The position numbers and the translations under genes are program-made. Shown here in pieces: positions 25,496-34,163 of a stretch of DNA of 38,625 bases. Below the pieces are notes generated by a model that searched no databases, was not told the DNA's origin, and worked only from the letters and a program-made list of their open reading frames with translations. Location of the stretch: positions 871-39,495 of the forward strand of contig DOOI01000120.1 of NCBI GenBank assembly GCA_003512825.1, given 5' to 3'. The first letter of the stretch is position 1. Each line of letters begins with the position of its first letter. Origin of the DNA: Paracoccaceae bacterium (GTDB lineage Bacteria > Pseudomonadota > Alphaproteobacteria > Rhodobacterales > Rhodobacteraceae).

Positions 25496-26671
25496 ATGAC
25501 CAATGTTGTGATCGCCTCGGCGGCACGTACCGCTGTCGGCTCGTTCAGCGGTTCTTTTGCGAACACCCCGGCCCATGAGCTTGGAGCCGCAGTGCTCGAA
25601 GCCGTCGTTGCCCGCGCGGGAATCGACAAATCCGAAGTCTCCGAAACGATCCTCGGCCAGGTTCTGACGGCGGGTCAGGGTCAAAACCCCGCCCGTCAGG
25701 CGCATATCCACGCAGGGCTTTCCATGGATGCCGCCGCTTGGGGTATCAATCAGGTTTGCGGTTCAGGCCTCCGCGCGGTCGCACTTGCCGCTCAACACAT
25801 CCAGTTGGGTGATGCTGCAATTGTTGCGGCTGGCGGTCAGGAAAGCATGTCTCTCTCCACCCATTGCGCCCATCTGCGCGCAGGCGTGAAAATGGGCGAT
25901 GTCTCGTATATCGACACCATGATCCGCGATGGCCTTTGGGATGCCTTCAATGGCTACCACATGGGCCAAACCGCAGAAAACGTTGCCAACCAGTGGCAAA
26001 TCTCGCGTGACATGCAAGACGAGTTTGCTGTTGCGTCTCAAAACAAGGCAGAAGCGGCTCAGAAGGCTGGCAAGTTCAAGGATGAGATCATTCCCTTCAC
26101 GGTCAAAGGCCGCAAAGGCGATCTGATCGTCGACGCCGATGAATACATCCGTCATGGCGCCACCATGGAGGCAATGGCCAAACTGCGTCCCGCCTTCACC
26201 AAGGACGGCTCGGTAACTGCTGCCAACGCATCAGGCCTCAACGACGGTGCCGCAGCAGCGCTCCTTATGACGGATAAAGAAGCCGAGAAGCGTGGCATCA
26301 CACCCCTCGCGCGTATCGTCTCCTACGCAACCGCCGGACTTGATCCAAAAATCATGGGCGTCGGCCCAATCTATGCCTCGCGCAAGGCCCTCGAAAAGGC
26401 AGGCTGGAAAGCCTCTGACCTCGACCTCGTGGAAGCAAACGAAGCCTTTGCCGCACAGGCCTGCGCCGTCAACAAGGACATGGGCTGGGATCCTGCAATC
26501 GTCAATGTAAACGGTGGTGCCATCGCTATCGGCCACCCCATCGGCGCCTCGGGCGCACGTATTCTCAACACCTTGATCTTCGAAATGCAGCGGCGCGGCG
26601 CAAAGCGTGGCCTTGCGACGCTGTGCATCGGCGGCGGTATGGGTGTCGCGATGTGCATTGAACGCCCCTAA
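25496..26671 (+). CDS. phaA: Acetyl-CoA C-acetyltransferase (beta-ketothiolase)
   Basis: The 391-residue thiolase has the acyl-enzyme Cys88 in [10 protein letters not shown], the GHPIGASG histidine motif and the second catalytic cysteine in CIGGGMG near the end. It condenses two acetyl-CoA to acetoacetyl-CoA, the first step of polyhydroxybutyrate synthesis (and works in reverse in ketone catabolism). The ATG at 25496 has GGAGG six bases upstream; the in-frame start at 25457 is rejected. A rho-independent terminator follows, then phaB. Confidence 0.94.
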   Translation: MTNVVIASAARTAVGSFSGSFANTPAHELGAAVLEAVVARAGIDKSEVSETILGQVLTAGQGQNPARQAHIHAGLSMDAAAWGINQVCGSGLRAVALAAQHIQLGDAAIVAAGGQESMSLSTHCAHLRAGVKMGDVSYIDTMIRDGLWDAFNGYHMGQTAENVANQWQISRDMQDEFAVASQNKAEAAQKAGKFKDEIIPFTVKGRKGDLIVDADEYIRHGATMEAMAKLRPAFTKDGSVTAANASGLNDGAAAALLMTDKEAEKRGITPLARIVSYATAGLDPKIMGVGPIYASRKALEKAGWKASDLDLVEANEAFAAQACAVNKDMGWDPAIVNVNGGAIAIGHPIGASGARILNTLIFEMQRRGAKRGLATLCIGGGMGVAMCIERP

Positions 26672-26697
26672 TCGGGTACTGACCTGCTCCAAAACAA

Positions 26698-26727
26698 GAG
26701 GCGTCCTTTCGGGCGCCTCTTTTTTTT
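26698..26727 (+). terminator. Rho-independent terminator after phaA
   Basis: The stem GAGGCGTCC / GGGCGCCTC (26698-26706 with 26711-26719, one wobble pair) has a TTTC loop and is followed by eight T (26720-26727). It stands 27 bp after the phaA stop, so phaB needs at least partial read-through or its own promoter. Confidence 0.93.
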
Positions 26728-26779
26728 CTGCGTCGCGGCGAATGTCGGAGTAATAATGTTGCGTCTGCTGCATCAAATA

Positions 26780-26794
26780 GGTAACAGAGTTACC
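26780..26794. promoter_or_regulatory. Palindromic operator candidate upstream of phaB
   Basis: A perfect dyad GGTAAC-AGA-GTTACC lies 28 bp before the phaB ATG, between the phaA terminator and the phaB ribosome-binding site. It is well placed for a repressor of a separate phaB promoter. TGC/GCA elements near 26760-26773 recall PhaR sites, but only weakly. Confidence 0.45.
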
Positions 26795-26822
26795 AACACA
26801 CATCGCCATTACGGAGGATATT

Positions 26823-27545
26823 ATGGCTAGAGTCGCACTTGTAACTGGTGGATCGCGCGGTATCGGCGCAGCAATTTCGCTCGCATTGAAAAACGCAGGA
26901 TGCGCTGTCGCCGCGACTTACGCTGGCAATGACGAAGCCGCTGCAGCCTTCACCAAGGAAACCGGCATCAAGACCTATAAATGGAACGTCGCCAATTATG
27001 ACGACTCAAAAGCAGGTCTCGCCCAAGTCGAAGCCGACCTCGGCCCGATCGATATTGTCGTGGCGAATGCAGGTATCACCCGCGATGCGCCATTCCACAA
27101 AATGACCCCCGGTCAATGGCAGGAAGTGATCGATACAAACCTCACCGGCGTGTTCAACACTGTCCACCCTGTCTGGACAGGCATGCGTGAGCGCAAGTTC
27201 GGTCGCATTGTCGTAATCTCCTCGATCAACGGCCAAAAGGGCCAGTTTGGCCAAGTCAATTACGCAGCCACCAAAGCAGGCGACCTTGGCATCGTGAAAT
27301 CGTTGGCGCAAGAAGGTGCTCGCTTCGGCATTACCGCCAATGCCATCTGCCCCGGCTATATCGCAACCGACATGGTTATGGCTGTGCCGGAAAAGGTCCG
27401 CGAATCCATCATCGCACAGATCCCTGCTGGTCGTTTGGGCGAACCAGAAGAAATCGCGCGCTGCGTGGCCTTCTTGGCGTCAGACGACGCAGGCTTCATC
27501 AATGGCTCGACGATCTCCGCCAATGGTGCTCAGTTCTTCGTCTGA
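26823..27545 (+). CDS. phaB: Acetoacetyl-CoA reductase
   Basis: The 240-residue short-chain dehydrogenase has the cofactor motif TGGSRGIG (8-15), NAG at 82-84 and the catalytic Ser134, Tyr147 and Lys151. The overall sequence, including TWNV-like KWNVANYD and ICPGYIATDMV, matches PhaB. It reduces acetoacetyl-CoA to (R)-3-hydroxybutyryl-CoA with NADPH, the second step of polyhydroxybutyrate synthesis; the polymerase is not in this window. GGAGG lies six bases before the ATG. Confidence 0.93.
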   Translation: MARVALVTGGSRGIGAAISLALKNAGCAVAATYAGNDEAAAAFTKETGIKTYKWNVANYDDSKAGLAQVEADLGPIDIVVANAGITRDAPFHKMTPGQWQEVIDTNLTGVFNTVHPVWTGMRERKFGRIVVISSINGQKGQFGQVNYAATKAGDLGIVKSLAQEGARFGITANAICPGYIATDMVMAVPEKVRESIIAQIPAGRLGEPEEIARCVAFLASDDAGFINGSTISANGAQFFV

Positions 27546-27576
27546 CCCTTATCTCTGTGCAAATACGCACAATACC

Positions 27577-27610
27577 CGCGCCCGGATTGGCATTTGTCGA
27601 TCCGGGCGCG
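27577..27610 (+). repeat. Perfect 11-bp stem-loop between phaB and the dioxygenase gene
   Basis: CGCGCCCGGAT at 27577-27587 is the exact inverse of ATCCGGGCGCG at 27600-27610, around a 12-base loop. No T-tract follows. It may be a weak terminator, an mRNA-stabilising hairpin for phaB, or a processing site. The next gene starts 31 bp later. Confidence 0.7.
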
Positions 27611-27641
27611 CGCATTATCTGGGGGTCAAAGGAGAACCACC

Positions 27642-28577
27642 ATGCTCACCCAGATCAAAGGCCTGCACCATGTCACTTCGCTGGCGTCCAGTGCCTCCGA
27701 GAACAATGCCTTCTTCACCAAGGTGCTCGGCCTTCGCCGCGTCAAAAAAACCGTCAACTTTGACGCCCCCAATGTCTATCACCTTTATTATGGCGATGAA
27801 TTAGGCACACCCGGCACCGTGATGACCTACTTCCCCTTCCCCAATGCCCGCCGTGGTCGTCCGGGCGCAGGAGAAGTCTCCGCGACTGTTTTTTCAGTGC
27901 CCGAGGGGGCACTGTCTTGGTGGTCCGAGCGTTTCGCAACCTTCGGCGTCGCCGGCGTGAAATCGGAAATCCGCATGGGCGAAAAACGCCTGCGCTTTCT
28001 TGGCCCCGATGGAGATGCCTTCGCCCTCTCTGAGACTGCAGACGACAGCCGTACACCTTGGACAGGCAATGGCGTTTCCGCCGATGTCGCAATCCGCGGT
28101 TTCCATTCCGCAGATATGCGCCTGCAAGACAAAGGCGCATCTGCCGAATTGCTCAAGTTCATGGGCTATAGCGAGATCGAAAAACAGGGCAACATCACAC
28201 GCTTTCTCCGCGAGGGAGGCAATGATGCACGGCTGATCGACCTCGAAACGCTGCCTCTCGCCTCTGCTGCCGAGCAAGGCGCAGGCTCTGTCCATCACAT
28301 CGCCTTTGCCGTCGAAAACCGTGCCACCCAATTGGAGGTCCGCAAAGCGCTCCTCGACACAGGCTGGCAGGTCACCCCCCCCATCGACCGCGACTACTTT
28401 TGGGCCATCTATTTCCGCACACCCGGCGGCGTATTGTTCGAAATTGCCACCAATGAGCCGGGCTTCGACCGCGACGAGGACAGCGCACACCTTGGCGAAG
28501 CACTTAAATTGCCCAAGCAGCACGCCCATCTGCGCGAGGCTCTCGAAACCCGCTACCTCGAGCCACTCAATGACTAA
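27642..28577 (+). CDS. Ring-cleaving dioxygenase-like VOC (glyoxalase) protein, MhqO/MhqA type
   Basis: The 311-residue protein has two vicinal-oxygen-chelate domains. The first begins KGLHHVTSLA (metal-ligand His9 or His10) with VKKTVNFDAPNVYHLYYGDE. The second has VHHIAFAVEN and the C-terminal ligand Glu in GGVLFEIATNEPGF. This pattern matches the MhqO/MhqA group, extradiol-type dioxygenases linked to hydroquinone and quinone detoxification. The ATG at 27642 has AAAGGAG seven bases upstream; a longer in-frame ORF from 27594 is rejected. It overlaps the next gene by 8 bp, so the two are co-expressed. Confidence 0.85.
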   Translation: MLTQIKGLHHVTSLASSASENNAFFTKVLGLRRVKKTVNFDAPNVYHLYYGDELGTPGTVMTYFPFPNARRGRPGAGEVSATVFSVPEGALSWWSERFATFGVAGVKSEIRMGEKRLRFLGPDGDAFALSETADDSRTPWTGNGVSADVAIRGFHSADMRLQDKGASAELLKFMGYSEIEKQGNITRFLREGGNDARLIDLETLPLASAAEQGAGSVHHIAFAVENRATQLEVRKALLDTGWQVTPPIDRDYFWAIYFRTPGGVLFEIATNEPGFDRDEDSAHLGEALKLPKQHAHLREALETRYLEPLND

Positions 28578-29181
28578 CTACACCTTCGCAGAAACCAAGG
28601 GTGCCAAATCCGCGCCCTTGGTCTTTACCTTCCACGGAACAGGCGGATCTGAACAACAGTTTCACGGCTTCGCCAGTGAGTTAAGCCCGACATCCGCTGT
28701 GGTTTCGCCTCGGGGCGATGTCTCGGAAATGGGCGCATTACGCTATTTCCGCCGCACCGCAGAGGGGGTCTACGATATGGATGACCTCGCCCAGCGCACT
28801 GCTGCGATGGCGGCATTTCTCACCACCCAAAAAACCCGCCTTACCCCGCCTGCGACATGGGCCTTTGGCTATTCGAACGGTGCCAATATCTTGGCCAGCG
28901 TTGCGGCCACCCATCCAAATATCGTGGACCGGATCGCCCTCTTGCATCCATTGATTCCCTTCACCCCACCACCACAACCCGGGCTAAAGGGCCGCTCGGT
29001 TCTAATCACGGCAGGCCGTCGTGATCCGATTTGCCCGGCCAGCCAAACGCAGGCGCTCGCCGATTGGCTGACCACGCAAGATGCGGAAGTCACGCTGGAG
29101 TGGCACAACGGCGGCCATGAAATCCATCAATCAGAAGTCAACGCGCTCGCCGCCTTCTTTTCCACGTCGCACATGCGCTAA
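28570..29181 (+). CDS. Phospholipase/carboxylesterase family alpha/beta hydrolase, MhqD-like
   Basis: The 203-residue hydrolase has nucleophile Ser102 in GYSNG, Asp152 in GRRDPI and His183 in GGHEIH, plus the oxyanion HGTGG near residue 22. Its length and motifs match the MhqD-type carboxylesterases. In Bacillus the mhqN-mhqO-mhqD genes answer quinone stress; the same O-D pair here argues for a role with quinones or aromatic esters. The start ATG at 28570 lies inside the last codons of the dioxygenase gene (ATGACTAA overlap), and a longer in-frame ORF upstream is only a shadow. Confidence 0.85.
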   Translation: MTNYTFAETKGAKSAPLVFTFHGTGGSEQQFHGFASELSPTSAVVSPRGDVSEMGALRYFRRTAEGVYDMDDLAQRTAAMAAFLTTQKTRLTPPATWAFGYSNGANILASVAATHPNIVDRIALLHPLIPFTPPPQPGLKGRSVLITAGRRDPICPASQTQALADWLTTQDAEVTLEWHNGGHEIHQSEVNALAAFFSTSHMR

Positions 29182-29255
29182 CCACCCACTTGACCCGCCC
29201 GTCGATTTCCCGTTCGGCGCCGCGCAAGCCATGCCCCTGACAGGAAACCCGCCTT

Positions 29256-30140
29256 ATGTCTCGCGCCACTTTGACGGGCTTCATTGCCATCCTGCTTTGG
29301 GCACTCTTGGCGCTCTTCACCGTAGGCACGTCTCCCGTGCCACCCTTCCAACTCAACGCCCTGACCTTCGCAATCGGCGGGGCCATCGGCGTGGTTTGGC
29401 TCCTTCGCACAGGCGGGGTGAAACGGCTAAAAGGCGTGCCCCTGTCAGTCTACGCCTTTGGCACAATTGGTCTTTTCGGCTATCATGCGCTTTATTTCTC
29501 AGCCCTGCGCCTCGCGCCCGCCGCTGAAGCCAGCCTCATTGCCTATCTCTGGCCGCTGCTGATTGTAATTCTCTCCGGCCTGCTGCCCGGCGAAAAACTT
29601 CGTCTCGGGCATATCCTCGGCGCATTCATCGGTTTTGCGGGCGCAGCCCTAATCGTCGGTGGCAAAGCGGAAGGCCTAGATCCGGCCCATATACCCGGCT
29701 ACCTCCTTGCCCTTTGCTGCGCCTTCACATGGTCCAGCTATTCAGTCATCTCCCGCCGCTTGGGCAGTTTCCCCACCGAAACTGTCGTGGTCTACTGCAT
29801 CGCAACTGCATTACTTTCGGTTCCAGCCCATCTCGCACTCGAAGAAACACTATGGCCCAATTCCTTGGTAGGATGGCTCTGCATCTTGGGCCTCGGCGCA
29901 GGGCCAGTTGGGCTCGCCTTTTACACCTGGGATCACGGCGTGAAAAAAGGCGACATCCAACTCTTGGGTGTCGCCTCCTATGCAGCGCCGCTTCTATCGA
30001 CGCTCGTTCTCGTAATTGCAGGCTTTGCAGCTCCGACTTGGACTCTGGCTCTAGCCGCCTCGCTCATTACCGCGGGAGCAGCCCTTGCCGCCAGAACAAG
30101 TCTTAAGCGGGCGTCGAAAGCCGCGAAATTTCTTCTTTGA
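29256..30140 (+). CDS. DMT-superfamily (EamA) transporter
   Basis: The 294-residue integral membrane protein has about ten hydrophobic helices arranged as two EamA repeats. The first holds ALYFSALRLAPAAEASLIAYLW (split here as ALYFSALRLAPAAEA and SLIAYLW); the second ends with the GPVGLAFYTWDHG and YAAPLLSTL segments typical of the YddG/RhaT-like exporter group. It sits in the inner membrane and probably exports a metabolite or amino acid. The 3' end overlaps the convergent YdcH-like gene by 38 bp. Confidence 0.88.
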   Translation: MSRATLTGFIAILLWALLALFTVGTSPVPPFQLNALTFAIGGAIGVVWLLRTGGVKRLKGVPLSVYAFGTIGLFGYHALYFSALRLAPAAEASLIAYLWPLLIVILSGLLPGEKLRLGHILGAFIGFAGAALIVGGKAEGLDPAHIPGYLLALCCAFTWSSYSVISRRLGSFPTETVVVYCIATALLSVPAHLALEETLWPNSLVGWLCILGLGAGPVGLAFYTWDHGVKKGDIQLLGVASYAAPLLSTLVLVIAGFAAPTWTLALAASLITAGAALAARTSLKRASKAAKFLL

Positions 30141-30273
30141 TTCTTAGTTTTTGCTTCTTGAGTTCGGCGATGTCCGCATCCGGCGCACCTGGTGCCCTTT
30201 GCAGCGCTTCCACACGCTCCGACAAGGCATTGTGCTTCTTCTTCAGTTCCTCGATATGCGATACTAGGCTCAT
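30103..30273 (-). CDS. YdcH-like small coiled-coil protein (DUF465)
   Basis: The 56-residue protein SLVSHIEELKKKHNALSERV is a charged helix-turn-helix pair of the DUF465/YdcH family; the second helix reads IAELKKQKLRIKEEISRL. Function is not established. AGGAGG lies six bases before the ATG at 30273, so the in-frame extension to 30318 is rejected. The 3' end overlaps the EamA gene on the other strand by 38 bp. Confidence 0.88.
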   Translation of the reverse strand: MSLVSHIEELKKKHNALSERVEALQRAPGAPDADIAELKKQKLRIKEEISRLSTPA

Positions 30274-30367
30274 AGCGGTCCTCCTCTGAATGAAACAGTC
30301 GTGTGACAATTCGAGCATTAAAATTCTCTCATGTCACGCCGCAGTCGCAGCATCTGGTAAAGAAAGG

Positions 30368-31135
30368 CTAAATTTCGCTCACCCCTGTCGGAAAGGGCAA
30401 CGCATGCCCGTGCTTGAGCACAGATTGCAGGAGGGGCGTATAACTTTCTCGATCGCCGGGGTGGCCCGCTCCCTCGTGCATGACCACACCCGCATGCAGC
30501 CGAAACGCGGCCCGGCCAGTTTTGCGCCCACGGATCAAGCACAGTTGCGCTTCGCGTCCCACACGCGGCGTCAACGGCAAGACTTGCAGTGATCCAAGGC
30601 GCGCCGCCATCAACCCCAAAACCTCAGGTACCCGCTCTGCGCGGTGAATGAATGTCACATAACCGCGCGGCTTGACCCGCCTTGCGGCGACATCAATCCA
30701 TAACGCCAATGGTGTCACTTCCCCCATCGCCTTTTCTCGAATTCCAAGCGGCGCAGGCACCGACGCGCCCCGATCGAAATAGGGGGGATTGGCAATGACG
30801 TGATCAAACGTTACCGCGCGCAATTCTTTCGGCAGCACGGCTAAATCCGCCTCGATCACCGCCAGCGCCATGGCATTTTCCTGTGCGTTGCGCCGCGCCA
30901 AGTCTGCGTAAAATGCCTGAACCTCCACCCCGGTTACCTGCACATCCGGCACACGCGCCATCAGCGCCAAACCCGCCGTGCCAATTCCACAGCCCAAATC
31001 CAAAACCGACTGCCCCGCCACAGCAGGAACAGAGGCTGCAAGGATCACCGGGTCAACCCCGGCCCGATAGCCCGCCTTAGGCTGCCACAACCGGAGCCGC
31101 CCCCCCAAGAACTCGTCCTGCGTCAGCTCAGTCAT
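30368..31135 (-). CDS. TrmN6-like tRNA (adenine-N6) methyltransferase
   Basis: The 255-residue SAM enzyme has motif I VLDLGCGIGTAGLAL, VTGVEVQ and the NPPY motif in VIANPPYFDRG, which marks N6-adenine or similar amino-methylation. Its beginning (TQDEFLGGRLRLWQPKAGYRAG) is that of the tRNA1(Val) adenine-37 family. The ATG at 31135 is chosen over 31141 because GAGG lies six bases upstream. It overlaps the end of the DUF2007 gene, so the two are coupled. Confidence 0.85.
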   Translation of the reverse strand: MTELTQDEFLGGRLRLWQPKAGYRAGVDPVILAASVPAVAGQSVLDLGCGIGTAGLALMARVPDVQVTGVEVQAFYADLARRNAQENAMALAVIEADLAVLPKELRAVTFDHVIANPPYFDRGASVPAPLGIREKAMGEVTPLALWIDVAARRVKPRGYVTFIHRAERVPEVLGLMAARLGSLQVLPLTPRVGREAQLCLIRGRKTGRAAFRLHAGVVMHEGAGHPGDRESYTPLLQSVLKHGHALPFPTGVSEI

Positions 31136-31352
31136 CGTCATCCTCAGGGCTCAGCCCGATATCGCGCAAGCAACGGAACGCGCGCGCAAAATCTTCATCT
31201 CGCACCATCAACCGTCGCGGCAAGATGCCCAAACCGCCTTCAAGGATGCTCATATTTACGTCCAGCGCGAAGCAGTCTATACCCTCGCCGCGAAGCAATG
31301 CCTCTGCGAAAGCGATCTCTGTCGGGTCGGTGGTGCGAAGGAGTTGTTTCAT
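31128..31352 (-). CDS. DUF2007 family small protein
   Basis: The 74-residue protein MKQLLRTTDPTEIAFAEALL has the DUF2007 hallmark VNMSILEGGLGILPRRLMV and an acidic end (EDDDD). The fold is probably ferredoxin-like; family role is unknown, possibly protein quality control or signalling. The start may be 31358. A much longer in-frame ORF upstream is antisense to the polyprenyl synthase gene and is not real. Divergent from that synthase with 54 bp between. Confidence 0.85.
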   Translation of the reverse strand: MKQLLRTTDPTEIAFAEALLRGEGIDCFALDVNMSILEGGLGILPRRLMVRDEDFARAFRCLRDIGLSPEDDDD

Positions 31353-31406
31353 ATCCATGAGATAGACATCCGGTTCGGCACTTGTCGAGCCTTTGGAAAA
31401 CAGTAC

Positions 31407-32408
31407 ATGAGCCTCGATATGCCCAATGCAAAACCCCACGAGGCTCTCGCCACCCTCCTTGCCCCCGGCATGGAGGCCGTAAACACGCTGATCCGCGCCC
31501 GGATGGCCAGCAAACACGCCCCCCGCATCCCAGAAGTCACCGCGCATCTTGTCGAAGCAGGCGGCAAACGTTTGCGCCCCCTGCTTACCCTCGCCACAGC
31601 CGAACTCTGCGGCTATTCTGGCGAAAATTCGGTGAAACTCGCCGCTACGGTTGAACTCATCCACACCGCCACGCTCCTGCATGACGACGTGGTCGATGAA
31701 AGCCACCAACGTCGTGGTCGCCCAACGGCAAACCTGCTTTGGGATAACAAATCTTCGGTTTTGGTGGGTGACTACCTCTTCTCGCGCAGCTTTCAATTGA
31801 TGGTAGAAACCGGAAACCTGCGCGTGCTCGACATTCTCGCCAATGCTTCCGCCACCATAGCCGAAGGCGAAGTGCTCCAACTCACCGCCGCCCAAAACCT
31901 TGCCACGACAGAAGACATCTATTTGCAAGTCGTGCGCGGGAAAACAGCGGCTCTATTTTCCGCCGCAACCGAAGTTGGAGGCGTGATTGCAGGTGCTCCC
32001 GAAGCCCAAGTCCGCGCGCTCTTCGACTATGGAGATGCCTTGGGCATTGCCTTCCAGATTGTTGACGACCTGCTCGACTACGAAGGTGACGCCAAGACCA
32101 TCGGGAAGAACATCGGCGACGATTTCCGCGAAGGCAAATTGACCCTCCCCGTGATCAAAGCCGTGGCCCTGGCCACTCCTGAAGAGCGCGCTTTCTGGGT
32201 CCGCGTCATCGAAAAGCGCGCCCAATCTGAGGGTGACTTGGACAAGGCGCTGGCCCTTTTTGCGAAACATGACACGCTCAACGCCACCCGCCGCGAAGCC
32301 CTGATGTGGTCTGAAACCGCAAAAACCGCTATCGCCACTTTGCCACCTCATCCGATACGCGACATGTTGAGCGGGCTTGCAGATTACGTGGTCGCCCGCC
32401 TCGTCTGA
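31407..32408 (+). CDS. Polyprenyl diphosphate synthase (octaprenyl/decaprenyl type)
   Basis: The 333-residue trans-prenyltransferase has both aspartate-rich motifs, LLHDDVVDES (Asp93, 94, 97) and IVDDLLDYEG (Asp220, 221, 224), plus the GGKRLRP diphosphate-binding motif (52-58). It makes the long isoprenoid tail of ubiquinone by adding isopentenyl units to farnesyl diphosphate. The chain length cannot be read here; alphaproteobacteria of this group mostly make Q-10. The ATG at 31407 matches the family's MSLD start; the ORF extends upstream to 31344 without support. Confidence 0.92.
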   Translation: MSLDMPNAKPHEALATLLAPGMEAVNTLIRARMASKHAPRIPEVTAHLVEAGGKRLRPLLTLATAELCGYSGENSVKLAATVELIHTATLLHDDVVDESHQRRGRPTANLLWDNKSSVLVGDYLFSRSFQLMVETGNLRVLDILANASATIAEGEVLQLTAAQNLATTEDIYLQVVRGKTAALFSAATEVGGVIAGAPEAQVRALFDYGDALGIAFQIVDDLLDYEGDAKTIGKNIGDDFREGKLTLPVIKAVALATPEERAFWVRVIEKRAQSEGDLDKALALFAKHDTLNATRREALMWSETAKTAIATLPPHPIRDMLSGLADYVVARLV

Positions 32409-32557
32409 TCACCGGCAACACCGCGAAAAAGGCGGTCGCACGCGTCGAACCTCCCCCAAGATGCTTTTTACGCGAAGGCCTGCGATGGCATGCAGCTTCT
32501 GCGCTTGCATCTATTGATGAGCATTCTTATCATCATGCGGATGGGGAGACAAAGAGA

Positions 32558-33760
32558 ATGCAAGACGTTTCAAGCTTTGATCTTAATACAATTGGGCCGG
32601 AATTTATCGAGAACCCACATCCAACGCTGCATGCTTTGCGCGCACAAGCACCTGTGCATTTCAACCGCGATGGGTCCGCCTATCTGACGCGCTACAAAGA
32701 TGTGGTGAAGGTCTATGCCAGTCGCGACATGCTGTCAGACAAGAAAGTGGAGTTTGGCAAGAAATTTGGCCAATGCCCTCTTCAGCAGCACCATACGACG
32801 TCGCTGATCTTTAATGACCCCCCCTATCATACCGTCGTTCGTAAACTGATCTCGAGCGCCTTTACTCCGCGCAAGCTGGCCGAGTTTGAGCCTCTGATAG
32901 ATGGAATCGTCGATCGTCTGCTGGACCGCGTCCAAGAGATGGGCACACTGGATTTGATCGATGATTTCGCCAAAGTTTTGCCAACCGAGATCATTTCCTT
33001 CATGTTGGGCATCCCAGAAACATATCGAGCCCGGTTGCGGGATTATTCTCTTGCGATCCTTGGCGCGCTTGACCCGGTCGTGCCGCAGGCGCGGCTCGAT
33101 GCGGGCAATCAGGCTGTCATTGAATTTTCAGAAATCCTCAACGACTTGATCAACCACCGTCGCGCCAATCCGGATGGCGCCACCCAAGGAGAGGTGCTGG
33201 AGTCTCTCATTTTTGGTGAACATGACGGGCGGCGTTTGACCAAAGAAGAGCTGATCCAAAATTGCATCTTCCTATTGAATGCAGGGCACGAAACCACGAC
33301 GTCGATGGTCGGGAATTCGGTGGGTCTGTTACTGGATCACCCGGATGAACATCGCAGGCTTTTGGCTGATCCCAGTCTGATCACCTCTGCTGTCGAAGAG
33401 TTCCTGCGATTTGAAAGCCCCTTGCAAATCGGCAATCGGCTGGCAGGTGAGGACATCGATCTGGGCGATGTGGTCTTGCCCAAAGGCACCTATATTCACA
33501 CATCGATTGGCGCGGCAAACCGAGATCCCGATCAGTTTCCTGAACCGGATCGCTTCGATATCACCCGCAAACCAAACCGCCAGATCGCCTTCATCACAGG
33601 CATTCATGTCTGTCTCGGGGCAACTCTGGCGCGGGTAGAGGGCCGCATTGCGATTGGCAAATTTGTGCAGCGCTTTCCTAAACTGGAGCAGACAGGCCCG
33701 CGCAAACGCCTGCCCTTGGCACGTTTTCGCGGTTACACAGGCTTTCCGATTTCCGTCTAA
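32558..33760 (+). CDS. Cytochrome P450
   Basis: The 400-residue soluble P450 has the heme-ligand loop FITGIHVCLG (Cys352), the I-helix oxygen-activating AGHETTT (242-248) and the K-helix ExxR in EEFLR (Glu281, Arg284). Length is typical of class I bacterial P450s, which take electrons from a ferredoxin and reductase; none is nearby. The substrate is unknown. The stop overlaps the convergent ABM gene by 3 bp. The ribosome-binding stretch is only moderately good. Confidence 0.93.
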   Translation: MQDVSSFDLNTIGPEFIENPHPTLHALRAQAPVHFNRDGSAYLTRYKDVVKVYASRDMLSDKKVEFGKKFGQCPLQQHHTTSLIFNDPPYHTVVRKLISSAFTPRKLAEFEPLIDGIVDRLLDRVQEMGTLDLIDDFAKVLPTEIISFMLGIPETYRARLRDYSLAILGALDPVVPQARLDAGNQAVIEFSEILNDLINHRRANPDGATQGEVLESLIFGEHDGRRLTKEELIQNCIFLLNAGHETTTSMVGNSVGLLLDHPDEHRRLLADPSLITSAVEEFLRFESPLQIGNRLAGEDIDLGDVVLPKGTYIHTSIGAANRDPDQFPEPDRFDITRKPNRQIAFITGIHVCLGATLARVEGRIAIGKFVQRFPKLEQTGPRKRLPLARFRGYTGFPISV

Positions 33761-34101
33761 CCATGCAAGGCGCGACTATCCAAGGGTGCCTCGTTGCGAT
33801 CATCCTTGCCGTAATCGCGCATCACTGAAACCACTTTGAGCCGATATCCCCGGAACATTTTGTTGCGACCTGCTGTCTGGGCTGCGCGATGTTCAGACAT
33901 ATGTCGCCAGTGTTCCAGAGCGGTCTCATCCTCCCAATAAGACAACGACAGCAACTTGCCCGGGTTGGACAGGCTCTCAAACCGCTCCACAGAAATAAAC
34001 CCCGGCACTGTTTCCACCAAGGCCCGCATTTTCGCCGCCATCTCGAGATAGGGCTGCATCATTCCGTCTTCCGTCTCCACCTCAAAAATCACTGCGATCA
34101 T
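33757..34101 (-). CDS. ABM-domain protein (antibiotic biosynthesis monooxygenase family)
   Basis: The 114-residue protein has the small ferredoxin-like ABM fold: MIAVIFEVETEDG, VETVPGFISVERFESLSNPGK and the SYWEDETALEHWR segment. Members of this family are cofactor-free monooxygenases, quinol oxidases or heme-degrading enzymes; function here is not known. The ATG at 34101 has GGGAGG five bases upstream; the in-frame extension to 34152 is rejected. It is divergent from tauR, in the position held by tpa in Rhodobacter capsulatus, and TauR-like boxes face it. Confidence 0.85.
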   Translation of the reverse strand: MIAVIFEVETEDGMMQPYLEMAAKMRALVETVPGFISVERFESLSNPGKLLSLSYWEDETALEHWRHMSEHRAAQTAGRNKMFRGYRLKVVSVMRDYGKDDRNEAPLDSRALHG

Positions 34102-34163
34102 CAAAGCCTCCCTTTGCTGATACCAACCATCGCCAAGCCACCGCTCAGACACAAGCCCATCCG

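Noticed and set aside
31128..31928. 266-codon minus-strand ORF
   Set aside because: Only its last 74 codons (DUF2007) are real; the rest is antisense to the polyprenyl diphosphate synthase.
32418..32435. ACCGC/GCGGT hairpin after the polyprenyl synthase as a terminator
   Set aside because: The stem is only five pairs and no T-tract follows.
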